NCBI GenBank assembly: GCA_964384625.1
Contig: CAYLNH010000003.1
Span: 1 to 64,000 of the forward strand
Direction: 5' to 3'
DNA: 64,000 nt
From: CAYLNH01 sp964384625
GTDB taxonomy: Bacteria > Verrucomicrobiota > Lentisphaeria > JABSQK01
The first letter of the stretch is position 1. Every line of letters begins with the position of its first letter. The notes beneath the pieces were generated by a model, which made no database searches, was not told the DNA's origin, and saw only the letters and a program-made list of their open reading frames with translations. Of this stretch, positions 18,701-27,800 are shown one piece after another. Position numbers and translations under genes: made by a program.

Positions 18701-20949
18701 ACCGCGCCGCCCTGCGCCGCCATGACGAAGGTGCCCTTCAGCCGGTCCTTGACGAATTCCGTCGTGACATAGTGGGCCTCTGCTTTGATGCTGCGGCTGC
18801 GCGACAGCGCGTCACTGTCGATGACCGTCGCCAGCAGGCGGCCGGCACCGGCGGTCTGGGTCGCGACGCGCTCGAGATTAAGCAACTCGAGGGTGTCGTC
18901 CGGCGTGCCTTCGCGGGCCAGGTTTTCATGGGTGGTGCCGAGCACCAGGTTGTAGATGCCGAGGCGGCCGGCGACCTCGCCGCTGTGCACCAGCGATTCG
19001 TTGGCCCACAGGGCGTTGGCCGGCGCCAGGGTCAGGTCCGCCGATTTCGTTTCGAATTCCTTCACCGGGGCGCCCTTCTCCTCGAGCTGCTGGGCGGACT
19101 TGAGGAAAAGGTTCTGGATCTGGGTGTAGACCCCGGGGTCGTCCTTGGGGTTGCCCATGTCGGATTGTCCGCCGATCACCAGCCCCCAGCGGTCGGTGGT
19201 ATCACCGAAGCCGATCGTGGCATGCAGGCTGATCCAGCGTGACTTGAGCATGCTGCTGAGCTCGCGTTCCGCTGCCAGAGCGGCATCGTCGGAGTCCAGT
19301 TCGGCCAGGCGCGCCTGCAGGTCGTCCCGGACTTCCTGCAGCCCCTGTTTCAGGACCTTCCGGACCTCTTTCCGGTCGGCCTCGTCCTGTTGGCGGCCGG
19401 TCAGCCGGCTGATCAGGCTGGGGCCCCGGCCGAAACTCTTCGGGACTTCGAGGCCGCTGATGCCGATGATCCAGAGCGTCAGGCTGAGAATGCCGCAGGC
19501 GATGCCGCTGACCGTGCCGAAGGTCTTGCTGCCGCGGCCGTAGATGGCGGTGATCACGCCGAGCAGTGATGCCACCAGGAAGGCCACGGCCAGACCGAAG
19601 AACTCTTTTTTGCTCCAGTACTGTTTGGAGCCTTCGCCGAATGCGTCCTTGGTCAGAGCCCGTCGCAGGTCGTTCCATCTTTTCTTGGTGGCGCTCATCC
19701 GTTCGATGCGCGCGTCGATATCGTCCAGCGACATCTTGGCCAGGTCCTCCGGCGAGAACTCCTTGCCGATCACCGCGAAGCGGTAGCTGTAGAGCTGGAA
19801 ATCCACCGGCAGGTCATCGACCAGCCGGCGCCGCAGCAGCCGCCAGACGACCAGTTCCGAGTTGATGTCGAAGACATGGTTTTCGCCGCGCAGTTTCAGG
19901 CGTTTGCGCAGGTGGTCGCGGTTTTTGAGGCCCTTGTCGGCCAGCGGGTTGTCGAGTTTGGTCATGTCCAGCAGGGACGTCAGAAATTCGCGCTCGGTGC
20001 TGAGCGAACTGGACAGCGTGTCGATGTATTCCTCCTGCGTCGGATCGATGACCCGATAGAAAGCGGTGCTGCCGAGATGGCCGTAGGCCTGCGCGTCGAA
20101 GAACGCGAAGACCACATGCCGGCGCGGCGGTGCGTCTTTCAGAGCGCGGGCGATCTGCAGGAGGGCGGCGCAGTTGGCGGCGCCCCGGGCGCCGGCGGCG
20201 CGATGCGGGACCTCGCCGAAGCTGTCCAGATTGGCCGCCAGGATGACGACCTCTTCGCCCTTGGCTTCATCGAACGTCGGCGCCGTGCCCTTGAGGAACG
20301 CGATGACATTGCGGCCGCGTGCGGGTTTCCAGGTGACGGCGCTCTTCACCGTTACCGTCTCGCCGAACGGCAGTTCCGCCTTGTCCCCGGCGAAGTAGAA
20401 ACGCGGCAGGTTGGCCAGTGCCTCGGAGTAGTGAAAATGCCAGGCTTCCAGCGGGTTCCGCCGGATGAAGATCACCGCCTGAGCGCCCAGGCGGAAGGCC
20501 TTGATCCAGCCGTCACGGCAGTTGTAGTCCATGACCACGATCGCCCCCTTGGGCAGCTCGCGGGGGTACTCGCTCAAGGCGCCGCTGCCGCCGTCGATCA
20601 GGACGCCGGTCACTCCTTTCGGCGGTGTGGATGGCGGGACCACGCCGTTCGGCCGCATCGGATCCAGGTTCAACACGGTACCGTCGGCCCTGGTCAGTTC
20701 GCATTGGTTGGTCACCAGCCGGGCGGTCGGGAACTCCTGGGCGATGACCTGCAGCCCCAGTTCTTTGAGTTGGGTTTCGACGTGGTCCGCCGCCTGCCGG
20801 TATTCGGCGGAGCCGGTCAGCCGGTGCGGGCTTTGCGTCAGGGCGCGGCAATCGTTGACGAGGGATTCCGGCGGATCGCCCCGACCGGTCAGCAGCAGGC
20901 CGAGCATTGCGATGCCTGCCAGAGCGGTTTTAGCGTATGTCAATTTCAC
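15796..20949 (-). CDS. FtsX-type ABC permease fused to a degenerate M28 peptidase-like domain
   Basis: A 1,717-aa protein. Signal/anchor at 1-22; M28 aminopeptidase-like region at about 28-300, including a protease-associated-type segment; two membrane helices at 450-500; a large extracytoplasmic part at 520-1010; three helices at 1015-1098. An FtsX/MacB permease core follows (helices near 1145-1165, 1428-1448, 1470-1500 and 1518-1540), then a ~170-residue cytoplasmic tail. In the M28 part the usual metal and catalytic residues are missing: GAHxDS reads AANLDS (Asn240), GADDN reads GARGA (Arg255) and the Glu-Glu pair reads Gln286-Ala287. It is probably non-catalytic and used for binding or structure. 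GTG start overlaps the ATPase stop (TAGTG). It presumably pairs with that ATPase. Confidence 0.85.
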   Translation of the reverse strand: MKLTYAKTALAGIAMLGLLLTGRGDPPESLVNDCRALTQSPHRLTGSAEYRQAADHVETQLKELGLQVIAQEFPTARLVTNQCELTRADGTVLNLDPMRPNGVVPPSTPPKGVTGVLIDGGSGALSEYPRELPKGAIVVMDYNCRDGWIKAFRLGAQAVIFIRRNPLEAWHFHYSEALANLPRFYFAGDKAELPFGETVTVKSAVTWKPARGRNVIAFLKGTAPTFDEAKGEEVVILAANLDSFGEVPHRAAGARGAANCAALLQIARALKDAPPRRHVVFAFFDAQAYGHLGSTAFYRVIDPTQEEYIDTLSSSLSTEREFLTSLLDMTKLDNPLADKGLKNRDHLRKRLKLRGENHVFDINSELVVWRLLRRRLVDDLPVDFQLYSYRFAVIGKEFSPEDLAKMSLDDIDARIERMSATKKRWNDLRRALTKDAFGEGSKQYWSKKEFFGLAVAFLVASLLGVITAIYGRGSKTFGTVSGIACGILSLTLWIIGISGLEVPKSFGRGPSLISRLTGRQQDEADRKEVRKVLKQGLQEVRDDLQARLAELDSDDAALAAERELSSMLKSRWISLHATIGFGDTTDRWGLVIGGQSDMGNPKDDPGVYTQIQNLFLKSAQQLEEKGAPVKEFETKSADLTLAPANALWANESLVHSGEVAGRLGIYNLVLGTTHENLAREGTPDDTLELLNLERVATQTAGAGRLLATVIDSDALSRSRSIKAEAHYVTTEFVKDRLKGTFVMAAQGGAVPNRPTPDAVVQVRYRPLPRDAFSYSENKLYGFNNFLILMSNQNGMYSYGPGPSGDAKIACGYAAVLDDRGMVVMSSSQASERIVHQRLNVFRCQYGAMVLPGQTQPTATKVLNGITNGPLSPEKSYYNTVDGVTFWFCEENVRSIKLFDPDATVLLNNGPPVLQGDTARTRKQTEEEVKGEGLLLHDRITPMVARRSAVDLWRLDNHRLGILRSKGIKDSSLSALHGRAEDLMAAAEESQAMDEAVASLQSAFFVQRRVYLQIRSMLDDLVVAVLILLALSVPFAFALERLLIGSTTIHKQLGWFAAFFVMTFFLLYITHPAFAVSKTPPVIFLGFAIVVLSGMVIVIIMQKFEVELKVLQGMESTVHAADISRVSTVLAAMSMGISSMRRRPLRTALSAITIILLTFTILCFASFGTETGIIHLFSQPSPDYNGVYIHKFDWKALSADMESLVSGRWGRTSRVCSRYWLTPVQNGKNSVLITRGDGSSPLVLKGVVGISEAELESRPDLARVIDLGGKPMAGQVIMSSVVANDLGVSEGDPVIVQGRRLTLGKPLDPVKISVLRDMDDNSFLPVDFVEQSSVGGGGAKQDAEAEDLAAMESQAWQTVAADECVFVSTSAARSMGAKLHAITIYTEDPAQAQEIAEECARIFPVPIAATRDDGVYKHVLGAKLSASGLKDLFFPILLGGLVIFGTMLGSVADREKEIYTFSALGLAPAHVAGLFFAEAMVYSVIGGLSGYLLAQASMKILGVMATYGLVRVPEMNYSSTNAIITILLVMATVLISALFPAYKASKSANPGVMRSWRVPQPDGDVLSLVFPFTVSEYDITGVVSFLKEHFETHSDTGLGCFMSKQTKLITKGDHVGLRSHLALAPFDLGVTEEFELRSVPSEIEGIDEVAIRLERNSGQPKDWYRLNKVLLDDLRKQFLIWRSLPAETMELYRERTLVEMGQKAPASEPADDANEGNA

Positions 20950-21824
20950 TACTCTTCACCTTCGATCGAGCTCAACTCAATATGCACGTCACCGCGGTCG
21001 GCGATGCGTTCAATGCGACCGTCGCGAATCCACATCAGCCGGTCGCACATATCCATCATGCGGTAGTCGTGCGTGGCACAGATAATCGTTACGTTTCGTT
21101 CCCGGTTGACGCGGCGGAGGATGTCAAGGATCTCCTGCCCGGTGTGCAGGTCCAGGTTGGCGGTTGGTTCGTCGCACAGCAGGATGCTTGGTTCATTGGC
21201 CATCGACCGGGCAATGGCGACGCGCTGCTGCTGCCCGCCGGACATTTCGATCGGGCGGTGGAACCAGCGCTCTTTCAAGCCGACCAGATCCAGCAACTCC
21301 ATGCCGCGGATTCGCGCTTCGTCCACCGGCGTCCCGGAGAAGGCCATCGGGGTGGTGACGTTTTCCAGGGCCGTCTGGTATTGGATCAGATTGTAACTCT
21401 GGAAGATATAGCCGATCTTGCGGCACCGCAGAAACGCCAGTTCGACCGCGGACAACTGGGCCACGTCCACTTCATCGATAAACACCCGACCGAACGTCGG
21501 ACTGTCCAGGCCGCCGATCATATTGAAGAACGTACTCTTGCCGGAACCGGACGGACCCATGACCGAGATAAACTCGCCGGTGTAGATCTCGGCGGCGACG
21601 CCGTGCTGGACCTTAGTGATGACGCCTTTCATGTTGTATTCCTTGCGCAGGCCGACGGTACGGACGATGACCCGGCGTTCCGCCTCGGTCTCCGGCGTCG
21701 CCGGCGTGTCGCCGTCGGCTTCGGTTGCCGGCGTCGCGGTCGCGGTTTTCGCCGTCTCGTCGCTGCCGCTTGCCGCTGCCGTTTCGGCGGCTTGGTCTTT
21801 ATCTTCTGCTGCGTCTTGTGTCAT
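20949..21824 (-). CDS. MacB/LolD-type ABC transporter ATP-binding protein with Ala/Thr/Glu-rich N-terminus
   Basis: A 291-aa ATPase with Walker A (GPSGSGKST), Q-loop (YIFQSYNLIQ), signature MSGGQQQRVAIARSM, Walker B (ILLCDEPTANLD) and ATHD. The first ~50 residues are a low-complexity Ala/Thr/Glu/Asp-rich leader not seen in the other ATPase of the operon. The EPTANLD form and the spacing match LolD/MacB relatives. ATG 21824 is taken because the longer TTG start overlaps the upstream gene. It lies 7 bases after one FtsX permease and overlaps the next, so it is flanked by both possible partners. Confidence 0.92.
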   Translation of the reverse strand: MTQDAAEDKDQAAETAAASGSDETAKTATATPATEADGDTPATPETEAERRVIVRTVGLRKEYNMKGVITKVQHGVAAEIYTGEFISVMGPSGSGKSTFFNMIGGLDSPTFGRVFIDEVDVAQLSAVELAFLRCRKIGYIFQSYNLIQYQTALENVTTPMAFSGTPVDEARIRGMELLDLVGLKERWFHRPIEMSGGQQQRVAIARSMANEPSILLCDEPTANLDLHTGQEILDILRRVNRERNVTIICATHDYRMMDMCDRLMWIRDGRIERIADRGDVHIELSSIEGEE

Positions 21825-21831
21825 AGCGTCC

Positions 21832-23475
21832 CTACTCAATCCGCATGGCTTCCATCGGCGCCAGACGGGATGCTTTTAATGAGGGATAGATCGCGGCCAC
21901 TGCGGCCAGGATGACGCCGACCACGATGGCGGCGACAATCGTCAATAGAATCTCCATCGGCCGGACGGCCCACCAGACGACCCAGCCGAACGTGCCGCGC
22001 ATGCGCAGCAGGCCGATGAAAATGCCCAGGATCGCACCCAGGATGCCGCCGAAAAATCCGAGCACACAGGCTTCGATGACGAACATCACCATGATGAAGC
22101 CGTCCAGCGCGCCCAGGCATTTCAGCGTGGCAATCTCGCGGAACCGCTCGGTCACCGTCATCAACATCGCATTGGCAATGCCGACCGTACAGACAATCAG
22201 CGAGACCAGCAGCAGCCAGCCCATGCGCTTGCCGACGCCCATCATGCCGTCGCCGACATCGGCGCATTTGCGTTCGGCTTCCAGGAGTTTTTCGATTTCG
22301 CGTTTGCGGGCGGCGATGGCAACGGCCGCCGGCGGCTCGAGATCGATCGACACGTTCAGGCTCTTGATTTCCTCGGCGCCGTGAAACCACTTGGCGAAGT
22401 CACCGTCTTCCTCGCGCATCAGTTTCTTCAGGACGTCATCCGCGTCAAGGGCCTTCTGATCCTTGCCGAGTTTGGCGGCGATCGCCTGTTTGACGGCGGC
22501 CCGTTCCATGGCGGCTTCCACCTGCCACTGGTTTTGCAGCAGTTTCAGGGTCCATGCGGCCAGGCTCCTGGATTTGAGCAGTTTGTGCCAGAGGGTCTTC
22601 TGGGTGACTTTATCGGGGGTTGTGTTCAGTTCGGCGGAGACCATGGTTTTGACTGCGTGCTTGGTCATGCGCTTTTCCAGCGTCTTGTGGATGAGCAGTT
22701 CGCGGGCCTGCCCGCCGACAGCTTCGGCGGTTTTGTCGGAGTAGACGAAGCCCGCCTCGCGGACGGCCTTGAGGAAGTCGGGCGACTGCTCGGCTAAGGC
22801 CGCCAACAGACTGGTTTCGCCGAGCTCGCCGGCGATCTGTTTCACCGCGGCCTGATGGCCGGCGCGCACGGCCTTGGTCCGTTCCAGCAACGTCGGCCAC
22901 TCGCCGCAGAACGCCTGGAACTGCTCTTTTTCAGTAACGAACTGGATGGACAGCATCTTGTCGAGTTCCGTGCTGAAGCGATCGTAGGACTCCTGCTTCT
23001 GGAGACGGTCGAAGATCTGCACGCCCGTGGCGGTGTGGACCAACTGGCGGCGGTCGTCATAGTTGAGGCGGGCGAAGAATTTGAGATAGACCGAGGCCTG
23101 GGCCGCGTCCTGGGTGAACGCCTTCATCTGGGCGTCGCTGAAGCCGCCGAACTTCCGGGTTTCCTGATACCACGGATCCTCCGGCTGCGCCGTCGCGGCA
23201 CGGTGCAGGATATCCTCCAGGGTGGCGGCCCGCGACAGGCGGGCGACCCATTGCGTTGCCAGCCGCTGGCGGGCGATCCGTTCATCCGCAACCTGGGACA
23301 TCGCCCGTTTGACCACGCCTTCGGTCAGGCTGTTCATCAGAAAGGCGATGGCAACGGTGATCACGGTCATTGTCACAACCGAGCGGAAGAGCCGGTAACG
23401 GATGCCGTTCATCGTCAGACTGGCGGTCTTGCCCAGTCCCAGTCGCGGCTGTTTTTTGATGTCAATGGTTTTCAT
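21832..23475 (-). CDS. FtsX/MacB-type ABC permease
   Basis: A 547-aa permease. One membrane helix at about 30-50 is followed by a long extracytoplasmic helical region (about 55-405) that looks coiled-coil-like and charged. Three helices at about 415-535 form the FtsX core (LLLVSLIVCTVGIANAMLMTV..., GFIMVMFVIEACVLGFFGGILGA..., LLTIVAAIVVGVILAAVAAIYPSLKASRLAPMEAMR). The ending YPSLKASRLAPMEAMR is the standard MacB/FtsX C-terminus. Such permeases work in envelope transport by mechanotransmission. The periplasmic part lacks the usual MacB beta domain and is mainly helical. It sits 39 bases after the PqqD-type gene. Confidence 0.88.
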   Translation of the reverse strand: MKTIDIKKQPRLGLGKTASLTMNGIRYRLFRSVVTMTVITVAIAFLMNSLTEGVVKRAMSQVADERIARQRLATQWVARLSRAATLEDILHRAATAQPEDPWYQETRKFGGFSDAQMKAFTQDAAQASVYLKFFARLNYDDRRQLVHTATGVQIFDRLQKQESYDRFSTELDKMLSIQFVTEKEQFQAFCGEWPTLLERTKAVRAGHQAAVKQIAGELGETSLLAALAEQSPDFLKAVREAGFVYSDKTAEAVGGQARELLIHKTLEKRMTKHAVKTMVSAELNTTPDKVTQKTLWHKLLKSRSLAAWTLKLLQNQWQVEAAMERAAVKQAIAAKLGKDQKALDADDVLKKLMREEDGDFAKWFHGAEEIKSLNVSIDLEPPAAVAIAARKREIEKLLEAERKCADVGDGMMGVGKRMGWLLLVSLIVCTVGIANAMLMTVTERFREIATLKCLGALDGFIMVMFVIEACVLGFFGGILGAILGIFIGLLRMRGTFGWVVWWAVRPMEILLTIVAAIVVGVILAAVAAIYPSLKASRLAPMEAMRIE

Positions 23476-23514
23476 AGGCGATGCATCGGGGCGCGTGCCG
23501 GCCCCGCAAGACCC

Positions 23515-23958
23515 TCAAAGTTCAGCTTCACTGTTTTCCATGAGCATGACGACGGCGCCGCGCTTGACCAGGCCCTGCAGATAGCCGGTGACCGCCACCC
23601 GGGCCTCGTGAAACGTCAGGTTGTGGTTTTGTGCGAAGCGGTCGATAATCGCTTCCACGGACTGCCGGCCGTCGCACATCTTCAGGACCGACGCGCCGAG
23701 GCGGTCGAGGATATAGGAACGATGCAAACGCGGGCGGAACACCCACGACAGCGGCGGCAGCAGAAAGGCCGGTTTCCGCTTGTGCACGGTCAGTTGCAGG
23801 GCGTTGTCATCCAGCCATTTCGTCTCTGCCGCCCGATTGCGCTCGGGCACGGCCGCCAGCATCCGGCGCCAGTCGGCCGGTTTCTGCGACGGCAGCTTGG
23901 CCCGGGTTTCGGCCGGTTGTCTGCTGAAGAACCGCTGAATGCTGAGGATACTGTTCAT
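23515..23958 (-). CDS. PqqD-domain protein
   Basis: A 147-aa protein. The C-terminal ~90 residues match the PqqD fold (LDRLGASVLKMCDGRQSVEA, then GYLQGLVKRGAVVML). PqqD domains bind precursor peptides for radical-SAM enzymes in RiPP pathways. No such enzyme is in this operon, so the domain may bind another peptide or protein here. The first ~55 residues are basic and unassigned. ATG 23958 overlaps the upstream stop (ATGA), which indicates translational coupling to the unknown protein. The longer in-frame start seven codons upstream would run deeper into that gene. Confidence 0.75.
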   Translation of the reverse strand: MNSILSIQRFFSRQPAETRAKLPSQKPADWRRMLAAVPERNRAAETKWLDDNALQLTVHKRKPAFLLPPLSWVFRPRLHRSYILDRLGASVLKMCDGRQSVEAIIDRFAQNHNLTFHEARVAVTGYLQGLVKRGAVVMLMENSEAEL

Positions 23959-24821
23959 GCGCTTGCCAAACCTTCGCAACAGATCAGTCGTTTGCCGGCG
24001 AGCCGGTCGTTCCGGTTCTTGGCCGGGGCGATTTCACTGGCGCTGTAGAGCCGGCCGTCGGCCGGGCAGATCCAGGCGGCCGCTCGGTAGCTGAACGCGG
24101 CCCGTCCGACTTTCGGGAACTTCAGCGGCGGCACGGTCCCGGCCGCCAGCTCCAGGTGATGATCGCCGACGTCGCGCGAGCGATATTCAACTTCGTTGAT
24201 GTCCTGGGGCGCTTTGCCTTTGAGCCATTCCTGCACCGTTCCCGTCAGCCAGGTATTCACCATGCCAAGGCGCTGAAAACTTTCAATGCGTCCGGCACCA
24301 CCATTTTCGCTGAAGGTCATCTGGGCCAGCGCCGGTTTCACCTCGCAGGAGTCCAGCGCCAGGCCGCCGGTCGCATGCAGATCCAGGCCGAACGCCCGCC
24401 AGTGCTGAGCGGCTTCCTGGTTGAGGTGGCGAAAGCTGTCCAGGATCTCCTTGGTCAGTTGCCGCTGGAAGTCCTTCGGCCAGAAGAAGACCAGCTCGAG
24501 CAGGCGGCCGGCCGGTTCGAAATAGCGGCCGAAGCGGGCGGTCTGCGTGTCGTCGAAACGAGCGGCAAAGCCCTGCCAGGAACGATGCGAGATCGCTTCG
24601 GGCGCTTCCAGGGACTGCTCGTCTTTGAGGCGTTGGAGATAATCGGAGATCATCCGTTCATAGTCGGGTGCGGCGGGGACCTCCTTCCAACTCAGTTCCA
24701 GCCGGAATTGGTGGCGGTCGGCGAAGGTGCAGTTGCCGGCGGCGCGCTCCTTGGAAAACTGCAGCATCTCCCAGTCGTTGGGCAGCTCAAATCGAAAATC
24801 TCGCCAGATCCACTCTTGCAT
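23955..24821 (-). CDS. unknown cytoplasmic protein coupled to the PqqD-domain gene
   Basis: A 288-aa protein with no signal peptide or membrane segment. It opens with WIWRDFRFELPNDWEMLQFS, followed by an alternating beta-strand pattern and many aromatics. Near the end there is a possible CP...CCE pair of cysteine sites (ICPADG, LICCEG). I do not recognise a family. It overlaps the PqqD-type gene and follows the OPT-like gene by only 5 bases, so it belongs to the transporter operon. A partner role for the PqqD-domain protein is an inference from overlap alone. Confidence 0.7.
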   Translation of the reverse strand: MQEWIWRDFRFELPNDWEMLQFSKERAAGNCTFADRHQFRLELSWKEVPAAPDYERMISDYLQRLKDEQSLEAPEAISHRSWQGFAARFDDTQTARFGRYFEPAGRLLELVFFWPKDFQRQLTKEILDSFRHLNQEAAQHWRAFGLDLHATGGLALDSCEVKPALAQMTFSENGGAGRIESFQRLGMVNTWLTGTVQEWLKGKAPQDINEVEYRSRDVGDHHLELAAGTVPPLKFPKVGRAAFSYRAAAWICPADGRLYSASEIAPAKNRNDRLAGKRLICCEGLASA

Positions 24822-24826
24822 CGTCG

Positions 24827-27800
24827 TTATCCGGGGAAGATCCCCCAGCGCTTTGGTGTTTCTTTGGTGATCAGGAAGTAGATGAAGCCGAAGATAATGG
24901 GGATCAATGCCCCCACCAGTTCGCCCGCGATCAAGCCGAACATCATCGGTTTCAGCTTCTGATAGACGCGGGACCCGCCGAATCGGGTGACCAGCACCTT
25001 CAGCAGCCAGCCCAACAGAAAGGAGAAGGCAAACTGCTTTGCCGGATATGCCGCCCAGATCAGGAAGAGCACCGGATGCAGCGGCCAGTTGGGAAATCGC
25101 AGGCGGCCGATGGAAAAGCCGATGACCAGGATGCAGCCGACGAACAGCGACAGCAGGAAGAAGCCGTTGGCCGGCTGAATCTTGAAGAAGCGTTCGAAAC
25201 CGGAAACGTCCATCGACTCCTCCAGTTGTCCGCGCGCCGACAGCACCTGCTTGTGTTTGATCGCCTCCTTGAACGGCATGGTCGGCACCGATTTCGTGGC
25301 CCAGCCGTCATGGAGCGGACCGCCCTTGCGATAGTGCAGGTAGATGGTCCACGGGACCGCCACCGCCAGGCCGACAACCAGTGCCGCCGTGCACAGCACG
25401 GCCGTCCGGCCGATCTTGTGCCGGCGCAGTTCCAGGATCTTCAAATTGTTCGCCATGAACGGCATCAGCGCTTCGCGCGGATCCACCATCAACACCATGC
25501 TGAGCAGGAACAGCACCAGCATGGTCTGCGGCCCCAGGGCCCGGGCGCCGAACAGGCCGACGATAACGCCGCAGGGCATCCAGTAGCTCTGGATGAAGAA
25601 CAGCCCGGTCTCGGCAATAATGCGGGCCATGATCGTGAACAGCAGAATGACGCCGGCGCCGTACAGCGCCGCAATCTGCCAGTCGAGGCCGATGCCGCCC
25701 AGGCGCCGCGGCAGCGCCGCCAGCACAATGAAGACGATATAGCCGAGGAGCGCCACCCGGGCGCCCCAGATCGAGCTGGGCGGCGGCTTGTCGCGGGCCG
25801 GCAGAAACAAGGCCCGCCGCGCGACCGAGAGATAGAATGTTCGTCCCGTATACATCAGAATCAGGGCCAAGCCCAGATAGGCGCCGAAAATCAGAAACTT
25901 CTCGTGGTTCACCCCGAAATAGCCGCCGCCGCCCATCGACACGCCGAACTTGCCGACGTAGTAGACCACGGCGACGTAGACCGTCGGCGCCAGGCCGCAG
26001 GACAGTGACACGTCGGTCGAGAGGAAGTAGGCGAAGGCGACGACCGTAAAATAGACCGTGGCCTTCCGCATCCACCAGGCGCCTTTCACCGGGGCCATGG
26101 CCTTGACTTCCATGAACAACGGTTCCAGCACGACCTGGCGGGGGATCTGCACCCAGGCATCCGGGAACCAGGTGACGATGTAATTGTTCAGATGCAGAAC
26201 CAGGATGATCGCGGCAGCAACCCAGAACATGCGCTCGCGGAAGATGCTGCTCATCCGGCCGTTCTCCCCCGGCAGCAGGGAGTCGGCAAAGGCGGCCACG
26301 GGATAGGGCAGGTGCTCGTGGGTCGACCATTGCCGGTGCAGCACCACGGACAACCCCACCATCGCAATCCACAGCGCCAGGATCAACGGCACCCAGAAAC
26401 TCAGCGTCTTGGACCAGGCATACGTCGGTACCGTCGGCTTCGGGATGATCGTGTACGTCGTTCCCGCGGCCGGCAGATTGTCCAGGGCCTGGTCCAGAAT
26501 GAGTGTGCGCGTTTTGCCCTTGTACAGCGCCACCTTGTGCAGCGGGCCGTCGCCGAGTTGGATATCCATCCCGTTGTAGGCATTGTCCCGGTGCGTTGCT
26601 TCCGGCCCGAGGGTGATCGATTTCGCGTCCGGAACCGAGACCACCTTGCCGCTCAACGCGTCCGTCAACAGCTTGAGCTTATCCTTGTCGATCGGAATCT
26701 CATAGGCGCTGCCGGCAGCCGGCGGGATGTCCCAGGGCTTGTCGACCACCGCCGTCTTGGAGCTGCCGTTGTAGTCGATGATCGTGCGGGTCTGCCCTTT
26801 GCCGACACCGTCGGTGATGGTGATCTGCTGGTCCGCGTAGGTGTCGTTGCCCGAAGCACAGGTCGGACTCAGCGTGATGCTCTCGGCACCGCCGCCGGCG
26901 GCGAGGCCCGCCACCAGCGAGTCGTCGGCGTCGGCGACGATCTCGTAGTCGGTCTTGGGATCCGGGTCGTCTTTGAACGGCTTGTTGATCGTTGCCGTCC
27001 GGGTCGCCCCGTCGTACGCCGTGATCTCGCGGCGCTGCCCCCGGGCGACGCCGCTGAGGAGCTTGATCGACGTGCCCTTGAACATCTGGTCAACAGAACT
27101 GGCGCCGCGGCCCAGGACGACGCTCGTCTCACTGATGTTCGCGGTCCGGCCGCGAACCGGGGCGTACATCGATCGTGAATGCCGGCCGGCCTGTCCCTGC
27201 TGGTACGCGGTCAGGACCTCCTCCTCATTGCTCTGCAGAATCCGATATCGCTGGCCGGCCTGCAGCGGGCGATCCCATTTCGCATCGACTCTGGCGAGCT
27301 TCGCGGCGCTGTCGAATTCGATGATTCGCCGGGCCTGCCGGCGGTTGCCGTCGTACACCTTGATCATCATGCCCTCGTAGGCGTGCTCCCCCGTCGCGTC
27401 CGCCGCCGCGTCCAGCGTCACCGTTGCCACATCGGCCGCCGTGATCTCGCCCTCAACCACCGTGCTGTACATTTCCACCAGCATTGTCTCCGGAACAACT
27501 TCTTCGATGATCCGGTTGGCCTGCCAGCTCGGGTTCGTCTTGTTGTGGTGGTGCGGCATCAGGATCGACGACGGAAACGTGCGCATCAGCCCGGAGCCGG
27601 GAATGCAGCAGGCCGTCAGCGTCATGGCCAGGATCAACGCCAGTTCCCTGCCGTTCAAGGCGAGTCTCTCGCGCAGCGCAAACAACCCCACATTCAGAAT
27701 CAGAAACAGAATCAACGTGCCGAAGACCGAGACCGGCAGGTTGTTGCCCACCAGGTACGTCTGCCTGAGGATGGCGTCGTTGATATATGTCAGGCCGCAG

